A program made the translations under genes and the position numbers. A model generated the notes under the pieces. The model saw only the letters and a list, made by a program, of their open reading frames with translations, was not told the DNA's origin and ran no database searches. A stretch of DNA of 42,035 nucleotides from Paenibacillus timonensis. Lineage in GTDB: Bacteria > Bacillota > Bacilli > Paenibacillales > Paenibacillaceae. Shown here in pieces: positions 7,729 through 16,083 of this stretch (positions are counted from its first letter, which is position 1; the number at the start of each line of letters is the position of its first letter). The stretch is taken from assembly GCF_022427145.1 (NCBI RefSeq), contig NZ_JAKSXN010000049.1, forward strand, positions 1 to 42,035. Direction: 5' to 3'.

Positions 7729-8043
7729 CTACAGCGAAATATAGATGGCTCCGGTGGCTTCATCCACTTCGGTCTCATAGACGGTCACCGCGCCGTGATC
7801 CGGCTCTTGAACGCGTCCGCTGTGCAGGTTAATCTTCCAATCGTGCAGGGGACAATGCACGGCCGAACCGCACACCATCCCTTCCGACAGCTTGCCGCCT
7901 TTGTGCGGACAGCGGTTCTCGACCGCGTGGACGCTGCCGTCGCTGAGGCGGAAGATGGCGACTTCTTTGTCTTCGATCATCACCGTCCGCGAGCCGAGCC
8001 GATCAATGTCGTCCAAACGGGCGACCTGAATTTTAGTCAACAT
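7729..8043 (-). CDS. nirD: Nitrite reductase small subunit (Rieske-like)
   Basis: The 104-residue protein has a Rieske [2Fe-2S] domain with both ligand boxes: CPHKGGKLSEG (Cys-x-His) and CPLHDWKINL (Cys-x2-His). It is the small subunit of assimilatory NADH-dependent nitrite reductase (NasE/NirD) and partners the sirohaem subunit NirB, encoded 21 nt upstream. Some NirD proteins have lost the cluster ligands; this one keeps them. The gene is second in the nir operon and its length is typical. Confidence 0.95.
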   Translation of the reverse strand: MLTKIQVARLDDIDRLGSRTVMIEDKEVAIFRLSDGSVHAVENRCPHKGGKLSEGMVCGSAVHCPLHDWKINLHSGRVQEPDHGAVTVYETEVDEATGAIYISL

Positions 8044-8064
8044 AAGTTCTCCCCCTCGAAAAGA

Positions 8065-10503
8065 TTACGAATTTTGCAATTGCACGTCTTGCAGCGGTTC
8101 GAAGTTTTTGCGCAGCTCTTCGTTTTCGATGATTTCCTTCCACGGGTCGGTCGTCCGGCTCAGGGTATCCTCGATCCGTGCAGCCAAAGCCTGGCGTTCT
8201 CCGGCTTGCTCCAGCACGGCCTTGATGGCGTCCAGCCCTACCCGTTCGACCCACTGGGCGGTGCGTTCGTTCCAGTTCGCCTGCTCGCGGTAATGCTGCA
8301 GGAACGCGGCCGTCCATTCGACGACCTCGTCTTCGGTTTTCACCACGCAGAGCAGATCCGCCGCCCGCACCTTCACGCCGCCGTTGCCGCCGACATGGAT
8401 CTCCCATCCGCCGTCGATGGCGACAACCCCAAGATCCTTAATCGTCGCTTCGGCGCAGTTCCGCGGGCAACCCGACACCGCCAGCTTCACTTTGCCCGGC
8501 GTGTTCAACCGCTCGAACGCCTTTTCCAAGCGGATGCCCATCCCGATGGAATCCTGCGTGCCGAACCGGCAGAAGGTCGAGCCCACACAGGTCTTCACCG
8601 TCCGCAGCGCTTTGCCGTACGCGTGGCCGGACGCCATGTCCAGCTCCTCCCACACCTTCGGCAGATCCTCCTTCTTCACCCCGAGCAGGTCCAACCGCTG
8701 TCCGCCGGTAAACTTCACCATCGGGACCTCGTATTTCTCCGCGACCGCCGCGATCCGTTTGAGTTCGGCCGGGGAGGTGACGCCGCCGTAAATCCGAGGC
8801 ACGACGGAGAAGGTTCCGTCCTTCTGGATGTTCGCGTGGTACCGTTCGTTGGCGAAACGGGACTCTTTTTCGTCCACATATTCGGCCGGCCACAACATCC
8901 CCAGATAGTAGTTCAACGCAGGACGGCATTTGGAGCAGCCCTCCGATTCGCGCCATTCCAGCACGTTCATGACCTCGCGCACGCTTTTGAGTCCCATCTC
9001 CTTGATGCTTGCAACGATTTCGTCGCGGCCCAGCGGCGTACAGCCGCAAATGCCTTCCTTCACCGCCTTGACGTCGCCTTCCGCATATAAATGCAACAGT
9101 CCCTCCACCAGCGGTTTGCACCCGCCGCAGGAGCCGGACGCCTTCGTGCATGCTTTAATCTCGCCTACGCTGGCGCATCCGCCCTTCACGGCATCGACGA
9201 TCGTGCCTTTGGTGACGCCGTTGCAGCCGCAGATGATTTCATCGTCGGCCATCGCCGCCAGCCGGGCATTCGGGGAGGAGGCCCCTGCCCCTGCTTGCCC
9301 CGGGGCGTAGCCGAGCAGCAGCTCCTTCTCCTTCCCGGCCACGGATTCGCCGCTTTTGATCTTGGCGAACAGCGAAGGTCCGTCCGTCGTATCCCCAAAC
9401 AGCACCGCACCGATCAGCCTGTCGTCCTGCAGGACGATTTTGCGGTACGTGCCCTCCAGTTCGTCCTGAATGCGCAGCGAGCGCGTGCCCGGAGCGTCAT
9501 TGAAGTACCCGGCGGAAAAGACGTCCACCCCTGAGACCTTCAGCTTCGTCGAAGTCACGGATCCTTCGTACCCGGCCGTATCGGCACCGGCCAACCGCTT
9601 GGCCAGCACGCTGCCCTGCTCATATAGCGGGGCGACCAGCCCGTAGGCAATGCCGCGATGCTCGGCGCATTCCCCGACGGCGTAAACGCCCGGCGCGCTG
9701 GTCTCCAAGTAGTCGTTCACGATGATGCCCCGCGCTACCTCCAGTCCCGCCTCTTTCGCCAGCTCGATGTTGGGCTTGATACCGACGGCCATCACGACCA
9801 GATCGGCTTCGAGCCGGCTTCCGTCTGCGAACTCCAGACCCTCGGCCCGACGCCCGCCGTAAATGTTCGCCGTTTGCTTCTGCAGCAGGAACTTCATGCC
9901 CTGTGCCTCCAGCTCGCGCTGCAGCATCCGCGACGCCGGCTCGTCGAGTTGGCGTTCCATCAAATAAGGGTGAATGTGCACGACCGAGACGTCCATGCCG
10001 AGATGCAGCAGGCCGCGGGCCGCCTCCAGGCCGAGCAGGCCGCCGCCGATGACCGCGGCTTTCTTATATTTGCGGGACGCCTCCATCATCCGCTCGCAAT
10101 CCTTAATGTCCCGGAACCCGATCACGCCTTCCTTGCGCGCTCCCGGAATCGGCAGGATGAACGGGTTCGAACCCGTGGCCAGGATCAGCGCGTCGTAATC
10201 GGCCTCCGCCCCGGAGGCCGACACAACCTTGCGCTCCTTCGTATCGATCTGGACGACCGCATCGCCCAGATGAAGCCGGATTTTATTTTCCTCGTACCAA
10301 GCCAGGTCGTTAATCACGATCTCCTTCATGTCCGCCCCGCCCGCAAGTACAGAGGACAATAGGATTCGGTTATAGTTCGGATGCGGTTCTGCGCCAAACA
10401 CCGTAATTTCATACGCCTCCGGAGCCAGCTTCAATACATGCTCCACCGTTCGCATTCCCGCCATCCCGTTCCCGATCAACACCATTTTTTTCTTTCGGTT
10501 CAT
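8065..10503 (-). CDS. nirB: NAD(P)H-dependent nitrite reductase large subunit
   Basis: The protein is 812 residues, like B. subtilis NasD. In order it has: an FAD/NAD(P)-binding oxidoreductase module (VLIGNGMAGMRTVEHVL at the N-terminus, then a second GGGLLGLEAARGL dinucleotide site near residue 150); two BFD-like [2Fe-2S] domains (CGCNG...SCGGC, and CGC...GCSKC); and a C-terminal sirohaem/[4Fe-4S] domain with the ligand motifs CVGSTFC and GCPRNC. It reduces nitrite to ammonium with six electrons in the cytoplasm. I chose the ATG at 10503, 6 nt after AAAGGGGAG; two upstream in-frame ATGs sit on or before that site. It is the first gene of nirB-nirD-nirC-cobA, with a long regulated leader. Confidence 0.97.
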   Translation of the reverse strand: MNRKKKMVLIGNGMAGMRTVEHVLKLAPEAYEITVFGAEPHPNYNRILLSSVLAGGADMKEIVINDLAWYEENKIRLHLGDAVVQIDTKERKVVSASGAEADYDALILATGSNPFILPIPGARKEGVIGFRDIKDCERMMEASRKYKKAAVIGGGLLGLEAARGLLHLGMDVSVVHIHPYLMERQLDEPASRMLQRELEAQGMKFLLQKQTANIYGGRRAEGLEFADGSRLEADLVVMAVGIKPNIELAKEAGLEVARGIIVNDYLETSAPGVYAVGECAEHRGIAYGLVAPLYEQGSVLAKRLAGADTAGYEGSVTSTKLKVSGVDVFSAGYFNDAPGTRSLRIQDELEGTYRKIVLQDDRLIGAVLFGDTTDGPSLFAKIKSGESVAGKEKELLLGYAPGQAGAGASSPNARLAAMADDEIICGCNGVTKGTIVDAVKGGCASVGEIKACTKASGSCGGCKPLVEGLLHLYAEGDVKAVKEGICGCTPLGRDEIVASIKEMGLKSVREVMNVLEWRESEGCSKCRPALNYYLGMLWPAEYVDEKESRFANERYHANIQKDGTFSVVPRIYGGVTSPAELKRIAAVAEKYEVPMVKFTGGQRLDLLGVKKEDLPKVWEELDMASGHAYGKALRTVKTCVGSTFCRFGTQDSIGMGIRLEKAFERLNTPGKVKLAVSGCPRNCAEATIKDLGVVAIDGGWEIHVGGNGGVKVRAADLLCVVKTEDEVVEWTAAFLQHYREQANWNERTAQWVERVGLDAIKAVLEQAGERQALAARIEDTLSRTTDPWKEIIENEELRKNFEPLQDVQLQNS

Positions 10504-10529
10504 CTCCATCTCCCCTTTCTCGTATCTCC

Positions 10530-10605
10530 AAAAAAACACAAAAAGCCTGCTTCGCCCCTAGAAACACGCAGCTTTCGCGTATTTCCACGGATTGCGAAGA
10601 CAGGC
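10530..10605 (-). terminator. Intrinsic terminator inside the nirB leader
   Basis: On the minus strand GCCTGTCTTCGC (10605-10594) pairs with GCGAAGCAGGC (10555-10545) with one bulged base, enclosing a second helix that contains ACGC/GCGT. It is followed at once by TTTTTGTGTTTTTTT. It lies about 30 nt before the nirB start codon and well after the predicted transcript start, so it must be read through for the operon to be expressed. Confidence 0.8.
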
Positions 10606-10622
10606 TCCATTGCCGCTTCTTG

Positions 10623-10660
10623 CGGGTACCCCATTGTACCCGGCATTCCAAATATGGAAT
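10623..10660 (-). promoter_or_regulatory. Tandem leader hairpins, candidate ANTAR antitermination target
   Basis: On the minus strand the upstream hairpin is ATTCC-ATATTT-GGAAT (10660-10645) and the downstream one CGGGTAC-AATGGG-GTACCCG (10642-10623), separated by 2 nt. Known ANTAR RNA targets are pairs of short stems with hexanucleotide loops that carry A at position 1 and G at position 4. The downstream loop fits exactly. The upstream loop has A1 but U at position 4, so the match is partial. Confidence 0.55.
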
Positions 10661-10702
10661 TTTGAATGATGCAAATTTGAATCAAGCGTTTGGTTGTCAT
10701 TT

Positions 10703-10731
10703 ACTATATAAGAGGATGGTGGCGATGTCAA
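10703..10731 (-). promoter_or_regulatory. Sigma-A promoter of the nirB-nirD-nirC-cobA operon
   Basis: The -35 TTGACA (10731-10726) is a consensus match and the -10 TATAGT (10708-10703) follows after a 17-nt spacer. Transcription should start near 10696, giving a leader of about 190 nt. Confidence 0.8.
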
Positions 10732-10742
10732 TATATATTACA
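10726..10742. promoter_or_regulatory. GlnR/TnrA-type box overlapping the nirB -35 element
   Basis: TGTCA-ATATATA-TTACA fits TGTNA-N7-TNACA exactly. It contains the whole -35 hexamer on the nir strand, a position normally associated with repression. Confidence 0.65.
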
Positions 10743-10768
10743 TAAAAATATGGTGATCAAATTTTTAG

Positions 10769-10785
10769 TGTAAGTTTTTGTGACA
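10769..10785. promoter_or_regulatory. Second GlnR/TnrA-type box upstream of nirB
   Basis: TGTAA-GTTTTTG-TGACA also fits TGTNA-N7-TNACA exactly. Its centre lies 43 bp from the first box (about four helical turns) and about 81 bp upstream of the predicted start point, a position compatible with activation. Confidence 0.6.
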
Positions 10786-10981
10786 TATGTATTGATTTTT
10801 CAGAAAAAAGGCGCGAAAATACATTTATCCATTAAAATTTGAAATGTAATGTCAGGTTTTCTTTCCTCCCTTACCTTCGGAACAACGCTTAATCCTTAAA
10901 CCTTTATCCTTTATCGCTTTAAAGCTCAGCACCCGCTTGGATTTGAAACACATCGTTATGGATAGGAGGGATCACCTCTCG

Positions 10982-11587
10982 ATGCGCTTCTTACTGGTCA
11001 TTCGCGAAGCTGCATTACCCGGGACTGCTCCGGCAGATCCCCTGAAGTCTTTGCCCTTGGCTGAACCCGAAACCCTCCTCAAAACGAGCGGGTATCAGGT
11101 CTTCTCCTCCTGTCAGGAGCCGCAAATCCGCAAACGGATCAAGGAGGTGGACGCCGCGGTGCTAGATATGCCGATCGAGCGCATGCCGCGCTGGGGCACC
11201 TTGCTGCTGAAGTGGAAGCCGCTCCCGCTTCTCTGGTGGTGCAGCCCCGACACGGCAGCGTCCTCGCTCGAGGCGTGCGAAACCGAGGTCCCCGTCGACG
11301 GCCTGCTCTCCCCGTCCATGACGGCGTCGGAGCTGCATTGGGCGCTTCATTTCAGTGCCAAACATTTCTTCGAACGCCGGACCTGGCAGGATGAACGGGC
11401 CCAATTGGTTTCCCGGCTGGAGGAACGGAAGTGGATCGACATGGCCAAGAGTATTCTGTGCGGCGTCAACAAAGTGTCCGAAGCCGAAGCTTACGATTTG
11501 CTGCGCAAGCGGGCGATGAACGAACGCAAACGGATGGTGGATGTGGCGACCTCGGTCGTCAAAGCCCACCAGCAATTGAAATTTTGA
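10982..11587 (+). CDS. ANTAR domain antitermination regulator
   Basis: The 201-residue protein has an N-terminal region resembling a degenerate receiver (RFLLVI at the start, about residues 1-125) and a C-terminal ANTAR domain (about 140-195). The latter shows ERKWIDMAKSIL, then SEAEAYDLLRKRAMNERK and a last helix. ANTAR proteins such as NasR, NasT and EutV bind paired leader hairpins and prevent transcription termination. The phospho-acceptor Asp of a normal receiver is not obvious. The start follows AGGAGGG by 11 nt; the TTG-initiated extension is rejected. It is divergent from the nir operon, whose leader has a fitting hairpin-terminator structure. How it senses nitrate, nitrite or nitrogen status is not visible. 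Confidence 0.85.
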   Translation: MRFLLVIREAALPGTAPADPLKSLPLAEPETLLKTSGYQVFSSCQEPQIRKRIKEVDAAVLDMPIERMPRWGTLLLKWKPLPLLWWCSPDTAASSLEACETEVPVDGLLSPSMTASELHWALHFSAKHFFERRTWQDERAQLVSRLEERKWIDMAKSILCGVNKVSEAEAYDLLRKRAMNERKRMVDVATSVVKAHQQLKF

Positions 11588-11614
11588 AAGGAATTTAATA
11601 AAGGGGGGCTCCCG

Positions 11615-12694
11615 ATGACGATGACAGAAATCCTGAAGGAAGTAGGCCGAGGCAAAAGAGGCGCCCGCGACCTGACCTACGAGGAGGCCGCGAGCACCGC
11701 CGAGCTGATGATCGGAGGCCATGCGACCCCGGCGCAAATCGGCGCCTTCTTCATGGCGCAGCGGATCAAGCTGGAGAGCGTTGATGAGCTGAGGGCGTTC
11801 GTCACCGTCTTCCGCAAGCATGCCCATCGCTCGCCCATTCCGCAGGGGTTGGACTGCGCCGGGCCTTACGACGGCCGAACCACCTCCTTTATGGCGACGT
11901 TCGCCACCTCCTTTCTGCTGGCCGCGGGAGGTTTGCCCGTCACGCTGCACGGTACCCCGTCGCTTCCGCCGAAATGGGGCGTGACCCTAACCGATTTACT
12001 TAGCGAATTAGGCGTCGATAGCCGCTTGATGGAATGGGCGCCCGCCGCCCGCCCGGCGGATTTTGCCGGAGTCCGGTTCGTGCCGGCCGAGGTGTGGTGC
12101 CCGCCGCTTGCGAAGCTTCGTCCGATCCGCGAGGAACTGGGCTTGCGGACGATCCTGAATACGATCGAAAAGCTGCTGGACTTCAGCGACTCGCCTTTTT
12201 TGGTGTACGGCGTATACCATAACACGGTGTTCGACCGGATGGCCCAGCTCATCGAGCAGCTGGATTATCGGAGAGCGTTGATCGTCCAGGGGGCGCAGGG
12301 CTCGGAGGACCTGTTTATCGATCGGCCGACGCGCACGTATGTCGTAGGAGACGGCGAAGCCAAACTGCACGTGGTCGATCCGGAGACCTACGGGTTGGAC
12401 ACCCCGCTGCCGGAGGAAGACGACACGGTCTGGACTGCGGCCAAGCAACTGAAAGTCACCGAACAGGTGCTTCAGGGAGATGCACATCCGGCCTACGTGA
12501 ATCAGGTGTTACTGAACGGGGCGGTCCGCCTGGAGCTTGCCGGGCGCGTCGATTCCGTCGAGGAGGGCATCTACACCTGCAAAGCGCTGCTGGACGACGG
12601 CAGCCCGTGGGCCACTTACTGCAGCTGGCGCGACACCCTGCGCTTGGAACAGGCGGCCGCCACGGAACGCGCAAAAGCCCCCCATCAAGCCTGA
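11615..12694 (+). CDS. Degenerate anthranilate-phosphoribosyltransferase-like protein (TrpD2/YbiB type)
   Basis: The 359-residue protein has the glycosyltransferase family 3 architecture: a helical N-terminus (about 1-75, EAASTAELMIGGHATPAQIGAF) and an alpha/beta domain. The catalytic motifs of true TrpD are eroded. The GTGGD phosphate loop reads AGPYDGR (near residue 88), the KHGNR motif reads LHGTPSLPPK, and the GLDE metal site reads QGSEDLF. It is therefore unlikely to make phosphoribosyl-anthranilate, and no trp genes are nearby. YbiB/TrpD2 homologues were reported to bind nucleic acids. It starts 27 nt after the ANTAR gene, so the two are probably co-transcribed; a role in nitrite operon control is a reasonable guess, not shown. 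Confidence 0.8.
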   Translation: MTMTEILKEVGRGKRGARDLTYEEAASTAELMIGGHATPAQIGAFFMAQRIKLESVDELRAFVTVFRKHAHRSPIPQGLDCAGPYDGRTTSFMATFATSFLLAAGGLPVTLHGTPSLPPKWGVTLTDLLSELGVDSRLMEWAPAARPADFAGVRFVPAEVWCPPLAKLRPIREELGLRTILNTIEKLLDFSDSPFLVYGVYHNTVFDRMAQLIEQLDYRRALIVQGAQGSEDLFIDRPTRTYVVGDGEAKLHVVDPETYGLDTPLPEEDDTVWTAAKQLKVTEQVLQGDAHPAYVNQVLLNGAVRLELAGRVDSVEEGIYTCKALLDDGSPWATYCSWRDTLRLEQAAATERAKAPHQA

Positions 12695-12717
12695 TTACAG
12701 GCTGAGGGGAGGCTTTC
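12673..12717. terminator. Terminator after the AnPRT-like gene
   Basis: AAAGCC(C)CCC and GGGG(A)GGCTTT arms surround an inner AGCCTG/CAGGCT stem with loop ATTA. The hairpin begins within the last codons of the gene. T-runs on both sides allow it to serve the convergent aldo/keto reductase too. Confidence 0.85.
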
Positions 12718-12806
12718 TCTTTAGCAGCGTATCCACGGTCGGTTCGAAATAGCGGTAATTTTTCACCTTATTTCGCCCATCCGGTCACCGAGGCGCCCCA
12801 ACCAAA

Positions 12807-13790
12807 TTAATAAGCTCCGCGAATATGCTGGGCGACCTCGGATTGGTAGAACGCGGCCAGCCGCATCAGCTCAGCTTCGCTGAACGAAGGCACGTCGATC
12901 GCGCCGAGGTTGTCCTCGACCTGGCGTACGTTGCGGAAGCCGGGGATCACGCAGGTCACTTCCGGCTGATCGAGAATCCAGCGCATCGCCGCGCGGGCCA
13001 TGTCGCCGCGGCCTTCGGCGATCCAGTCCAGTTGCGCCGCCAGCTCGACGCCCTTGGCGAACGGCAAGCCCGCAAACGTCTCGCCGACGTTGAATTGCTC
13101 GCCGTTGGCATTAAAGCTGCGGTGATCGTCCGCAGCAAACGTCGTGTCCGGCTTGAACTTGCCGGTCAGCAGGCCGCTGGCCAGCGGAAGCCGCACGAGA
13201 ATGCCGACGCCGGATTCCTGTGCCTTCGGCAGCAGCTGCGTCAGCGGCTTCTGGCGGAACAGGTTCAGGATGACCTGCAGCGCTTTTACTCCCGGAACGC
13301 CTAAGCAGAACAAGCCCTCTTCCACCGTCTCCACGCTAACGCCGTAATGGCGGATTTTGCCCTCCGCCTGCAGCTTGTCCAGCACCTCGAACACCCGGCC
13401 GTCCTTCAGCACGGACAATGGCGGGCAATGGATCTGATACAGGTCGATGCGCTCGCGCTCCAGCCGTTTCAGGCTGGCTTCGCAATAGGCCCGCACCCGC
13501 GCTTCCGAATACGTCTCCAGGTCATGGATATCGCCGGCGCGGCAAAATTTCGTCGCAATATAAATGTCGTCTTCCTTCCCCTTGGTTGCTTTGGCGAGCA
13601 ACTGCTCCGCATGCCCGTCGCCGTACACATCCGCCGTATCGAAGAAATTAACGCCTTCCCCGATCGCTTTATCCAAGCCCTTCAAGGCCTCATCATCATT
13701 CGTGTTGCCCCAGCTGCCGCCGATGGCCCAAGTGCCGAAGCTGACCTCACTGACTTTTATCCCCGTATTTCCAAGCTCCCGATATTTCAT
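12807..13790 (-). CDS. Aldo/keto reductase
   Basis: The 327-residue (alpha/beta)8-barrel NAD(P)H oxidoreductase has the catalytic tetrad: Asp and Tyr in FFDTADVYGDG, Lys in IATKF, and His in YQIHCPP. The cofactor region IPGFRNVRQVEDNLGA near the C-terminus is typical of the AKR11/YhdN/IolS-like group. Substrates of this family are varied small aldehydes, ketones and sugars and cannot be told from sequence. It stands alone between two terminators, with its own ribosome site (GGAGGGAAGACCG). It may serve sugar or methylglyoxal metabolism, but nothing in the context decides it. Confidence 0.92.
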   Translation of the reverse strand: MKYRELGNTGIKVSEVSFGTWAIGGSWGNTNDDEALKGLDKAIGEGVNFFDTADVYGDGHAEQLLAKATKGKEDDIYIATKFCRAGDIHDLETYSEARVRAYCEASLKRLERERIDLYQIHCPPLSVLKDGRVFEVLDKLQAEGKIRHYGVSVETVEEGLFCLGVPGVKALQVILNLFRQKPLTQLLPKAQESGVGILVRLPLASGLLTGKFKPDTTFAADDHRSFNANGEQFNVGETFAGLPFAKGVELAAQLDWIAEGRGDMARAAMRWILDQPEVTCVIPGFRNVRQVEDNLGAIDVPSFSEAELMRLAAFYQSEVAQHIRGAY

Positions 13791-13896
13791 CGGTCTTCCC
13801 TCCTAGTAAAGTGTGGTGAGCGCTGCTTCTCAATAACTCCGTTCCGAGTCACAAGAGTGTAGCATGTCTAGGTCTCCAATTGGTGCTGCATACTTC

Positions 13897-13930
13897 AAAA
13901 GAGGCCCTTCCAACCAGAAGGGCCTCTTCC
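13897..13930 (-). terminator. Terminator of the aldouronate operon
   Basis: Perfect 12-bp arms AAGAGGCCCTTC (13899-13910) and GAAGGGCCTCTT (13917-13928) have loop CAACCA. On the minus strand the stem is followed by a T-run, so it ends the transcript after aguA. Confidence 0.9.
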
Positions 13931-13986
13931 TATTCTACACCGAAAACGCCCGTAGAATAAAGCGTTTTCCCTTTTGCAATTTTCCT

Positions 13987-16083
13987 TTAGTAAATCGTTC
14001 TTCCCCGTTCGTCCGGTACCCCGGATTTGCGGTAAAAATACGTGTTGACGACGTCGCGCCAATGCTTGGCATGTTCCGCCTGCTCGGCCAGCCGGTCCGC
14101 CACCGCCGCATGCAACAGCGGATCGACGCGATCCCGGAGCGCCTTTGCATCCCAGGTTTTCTTCAGCCTTTCCGCCGCCTCGGCTCCGGCAAAATGCGCG
14201 TCATAAATGTGCTGGATCACCGTTTTCCCCGAATGCAGCCGGTGGCTGTAAGGTACATGGTGGAAGAACAGTAGCAGCTCATCCGGACACTGATCCAACG
14301 AATCGTACATCTCCCTGTTCGGGCTGAAATACTGCGACGTATATCCCGTCCCCGTGGCGATCGTCCGGTTGACCCCAATTCCATCCCGATCGGCAAAATG
14401 ATACGTCCCCCAGCGCGAATACTCGTACCCGTCAACATCGGGTCCATAGTGGGTATGCGGCACCACCATCCAGCCGACGCCAAGCGGTGCCGTGTAGCTC
14501 TCATAAATCGGCCAGGAGGCCATCAGCATTTCGCGGATCGGACCGGTCACCTCCGGATCGTTGCCGAAGGTCAAGCCGGCCCATTCCTCGGCAATCGTCT
14601 CCGCGGAGAGCTCCGGGTTCCAGATCAGCCGTCCATAGCCGAATAAGTTGGCCTGCGCCAACGGATGACCGGTCCAACTCTCGTCGTCGCCGATGTTGGA
14701 CACCGCCGCCACGCCGCTGTACTTCATGCCGAACAACGATCCGTCCACCACGCGTTTCACCTCTGCACCTGCGTCCGCTGCATGCGTGTTGAAATCCAGC
14801 ACTTGCTTCCATTGCGGGACCAGATAACACAGATGCCGCTGCTGTCCGGTGTATTCCTGCGTAATTTGGAATTCAAGCATCTGGTTGGTGTGCCGTATGG
14901 CGCCAAACAACGGCGATACCGGCTCCCGCACCTGAAAATCCATCGGCCCGTTCTTGATCTGCAGCAGTACGTTGCCGCGGAATCTGCCGTCAAGCGGCTT
15001 GAAATGGTCGTAGGCGGCACGGGCCCGATCCGTCGAGCGGTCCCGCCAATCCTGCATGCAATTGTAGACGAAGCAACGCCAGATCACCAACCCGCCGTGC
15101 GGGGCCAAGGCATCTGCCAGCATATTCGCGCCGTCGGCATGGTCTCGTCCGTAAGCGAACGGGCCTGGGCGATGCTCCGAATCGGCCTTCACCACAAATC
15201 CGCCAAAATCCGGGATCTGCCGGTAGATCCGCTCCGCGGCATCCGCCCACCACCGGCAAACTTCCGAATCCAACGGATCGGCCGTGTTCAAGTCCCCTAG
15301 CGATAACGGTGCCGCAAAATTAATGCTCAGGAACACCGCAATGCCGTAATCGCGAAACACTTCGGCCACGCGGGCAACCTCCGGCAGCGATTCCTCGGTG
15401 ATCCACCGCGTCTCCCGTTCATGCACGTTCACGTTGTTGATCGAAATCGCATTGATTCCCACCGAAGCAAGCAAACGCGCGTAATCCCGAACGCGCTGCA
15501 GATCCTGGACAATCTCTCCATCCCGATAAAAGATCGATGCCCCCGCGTATCCCCGCTCAATCGACCCGTCGGCATTATCCCATTGATTGATCATCCGCAG
15601 CGGATTTGCCGGGTATTCCTCGGCAATTAGGCGGTCCGGTTCCCAGCCCTGTGCGATGCCGAACAATAGACGAAATACCCCGTACAATACGCCGTTTGCC
15701 GATCCGCCGGCCAACTCCAGCCGCTGTGCCCCATCTACCGAATCCATCTTCAGCCTGAATCCATCCCGCCCGGCGTTCCACCTGGCCGGCTCGAAGGAAT
15801 TCCGCTCGGACTTCAGCCCGGACTCCGGCCCGGACGCATCCCCCGCTGTCGTATAAAGTACTAGGCAGGGGCCCGCAGACGGAATTTCATTCAGCACCTC
15901 CGGCCGGATCCCCAGCATCGCCTGCAAACCTGCGCTTAGCTCGGCGATCGCCGTAGCCCATATCCCGCGTTGATCCTCCGCGACGGCGATTCGGCCCAGC
16001 AACTGACGGTACGTGTCATAAGGGTCACCTAACGGCTTGCTTCCATACGGGAGCCATGCTTTGTATAACCTGCTCCCGTTCAT
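13987..16083 (-). CDS. aguA: GH67 alpha-glucuronidase, intracellular
   Basis: The 698-residue GH67 enzyme cleaves the alpha-1,2 bond of (4-O-methyl)glucuronic acid on the non-reducing xylose of aldouronates. It has an N-terminal GH67N domain (about 1-140), the catalytic barrel with [15 protein letters not shown], then WRCFVYN, KPLDGRF and [18 protein letters not shown], and a C-terminal helical domain. Asp359 and Glu387, 28 residues apart, fit the spacing of the catalytic Asp/Glu pair of the family. No signal peptide is present. Its start overlaps the xynA2 stop by 4 nt (ATGA), so translation is coupled. It is the last gene of the operon; freed glucuronate would feed the UxuA/UxuB branch. Confidence 0.97.
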   Translation of the reverse strand: MNGSRLYKAWLPYGSKPLGDPYDTYRQLLGRIAVAEDQRGIWATAIAELSAGLQAMLGIRPEVLNEIPSAGPCLVLYTTAGDASGPESGLKSERNSFEPARWNAGRDGFRLKMDSVDGAQRLELAGGSANGVLYGVFRLLFGIAQGWEPDRLIAEEYPANPLRMINQWDNADGSIERGYAGASIFYRDGEIVQDLQRVRDYARLLASVGINAISINNVNVHERETRWITEESLPEVARVAEVFRDYGIAVFLSINFAAPLSLGDLNTADPLDSEVCRWWADAAERIYRQIPDFGGFVVKADSEHRPGPFAYGRDHADGANMLADALAPHGGLVIWRCFVYNCMQDWRDRSTDRARAAYDHFKPLDGRFRGNVLLQIKNGPMDFQVREPVSPLFGAIRHTNQMLEFQITQEYTGQQRHLCYLVPQWKQVLDFNTHAADAGAEVKRVVDGSLFGMKYSGVAAVSNIGDDESWTGHPLAQANLFGYGRLIWNPELSAETIAEEWAGLTFGNDPEVTGPIREMLMASWPIYESYTAPLGVGWMVVPHTHYGPDVDGYEYSRWGTYHFADRDGIGVNRTIATGTGYTSQYFSPNREMYDSLDQCPDELLLFFHHVPYSHRLHSGKTVIQHIYDAHFAGAEAAERLKKTWDAKALRDRVDPLLHAAVADRLAEQAEHAKHWRDVVNTYFYRKSGVPDERGRTIY

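Larger units (their letters stand above)
10504..10981. other. Divergent control region between nirB and the ANTAR gene
   Basis: This 478-nt gene-free region holds the nirB leader (10504 to about 10696, with a hairpin pair and terminator), the nirB promoter (10703-10731), two GlnR/TnrA-type boxes (10726-10742 and 10769-10785), and about 195 nt in front of the ANTAR gene. No clear promoter was recognised for the ANTAR side, although its ribosome site AGGAGGG at 10964-10970 is plain. Confidence 0.7.

Noticed and set aside
6895..9090. 731-codon open frame on the plus strand
   Set aside because: It runs antisense across nirC, nirD and nirB, which have full family motifs. Its translation is rich in His, Arg and Gln with no recognisable domain, as expected for the reverse of GC-rich genes.
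11615..12694. Tryptophan biosynthesis enzyme TrpD
   Set aside because: All three catalytic motifs are changed and no other trp gene is present, so I call it a TrpD-like protein of other function.
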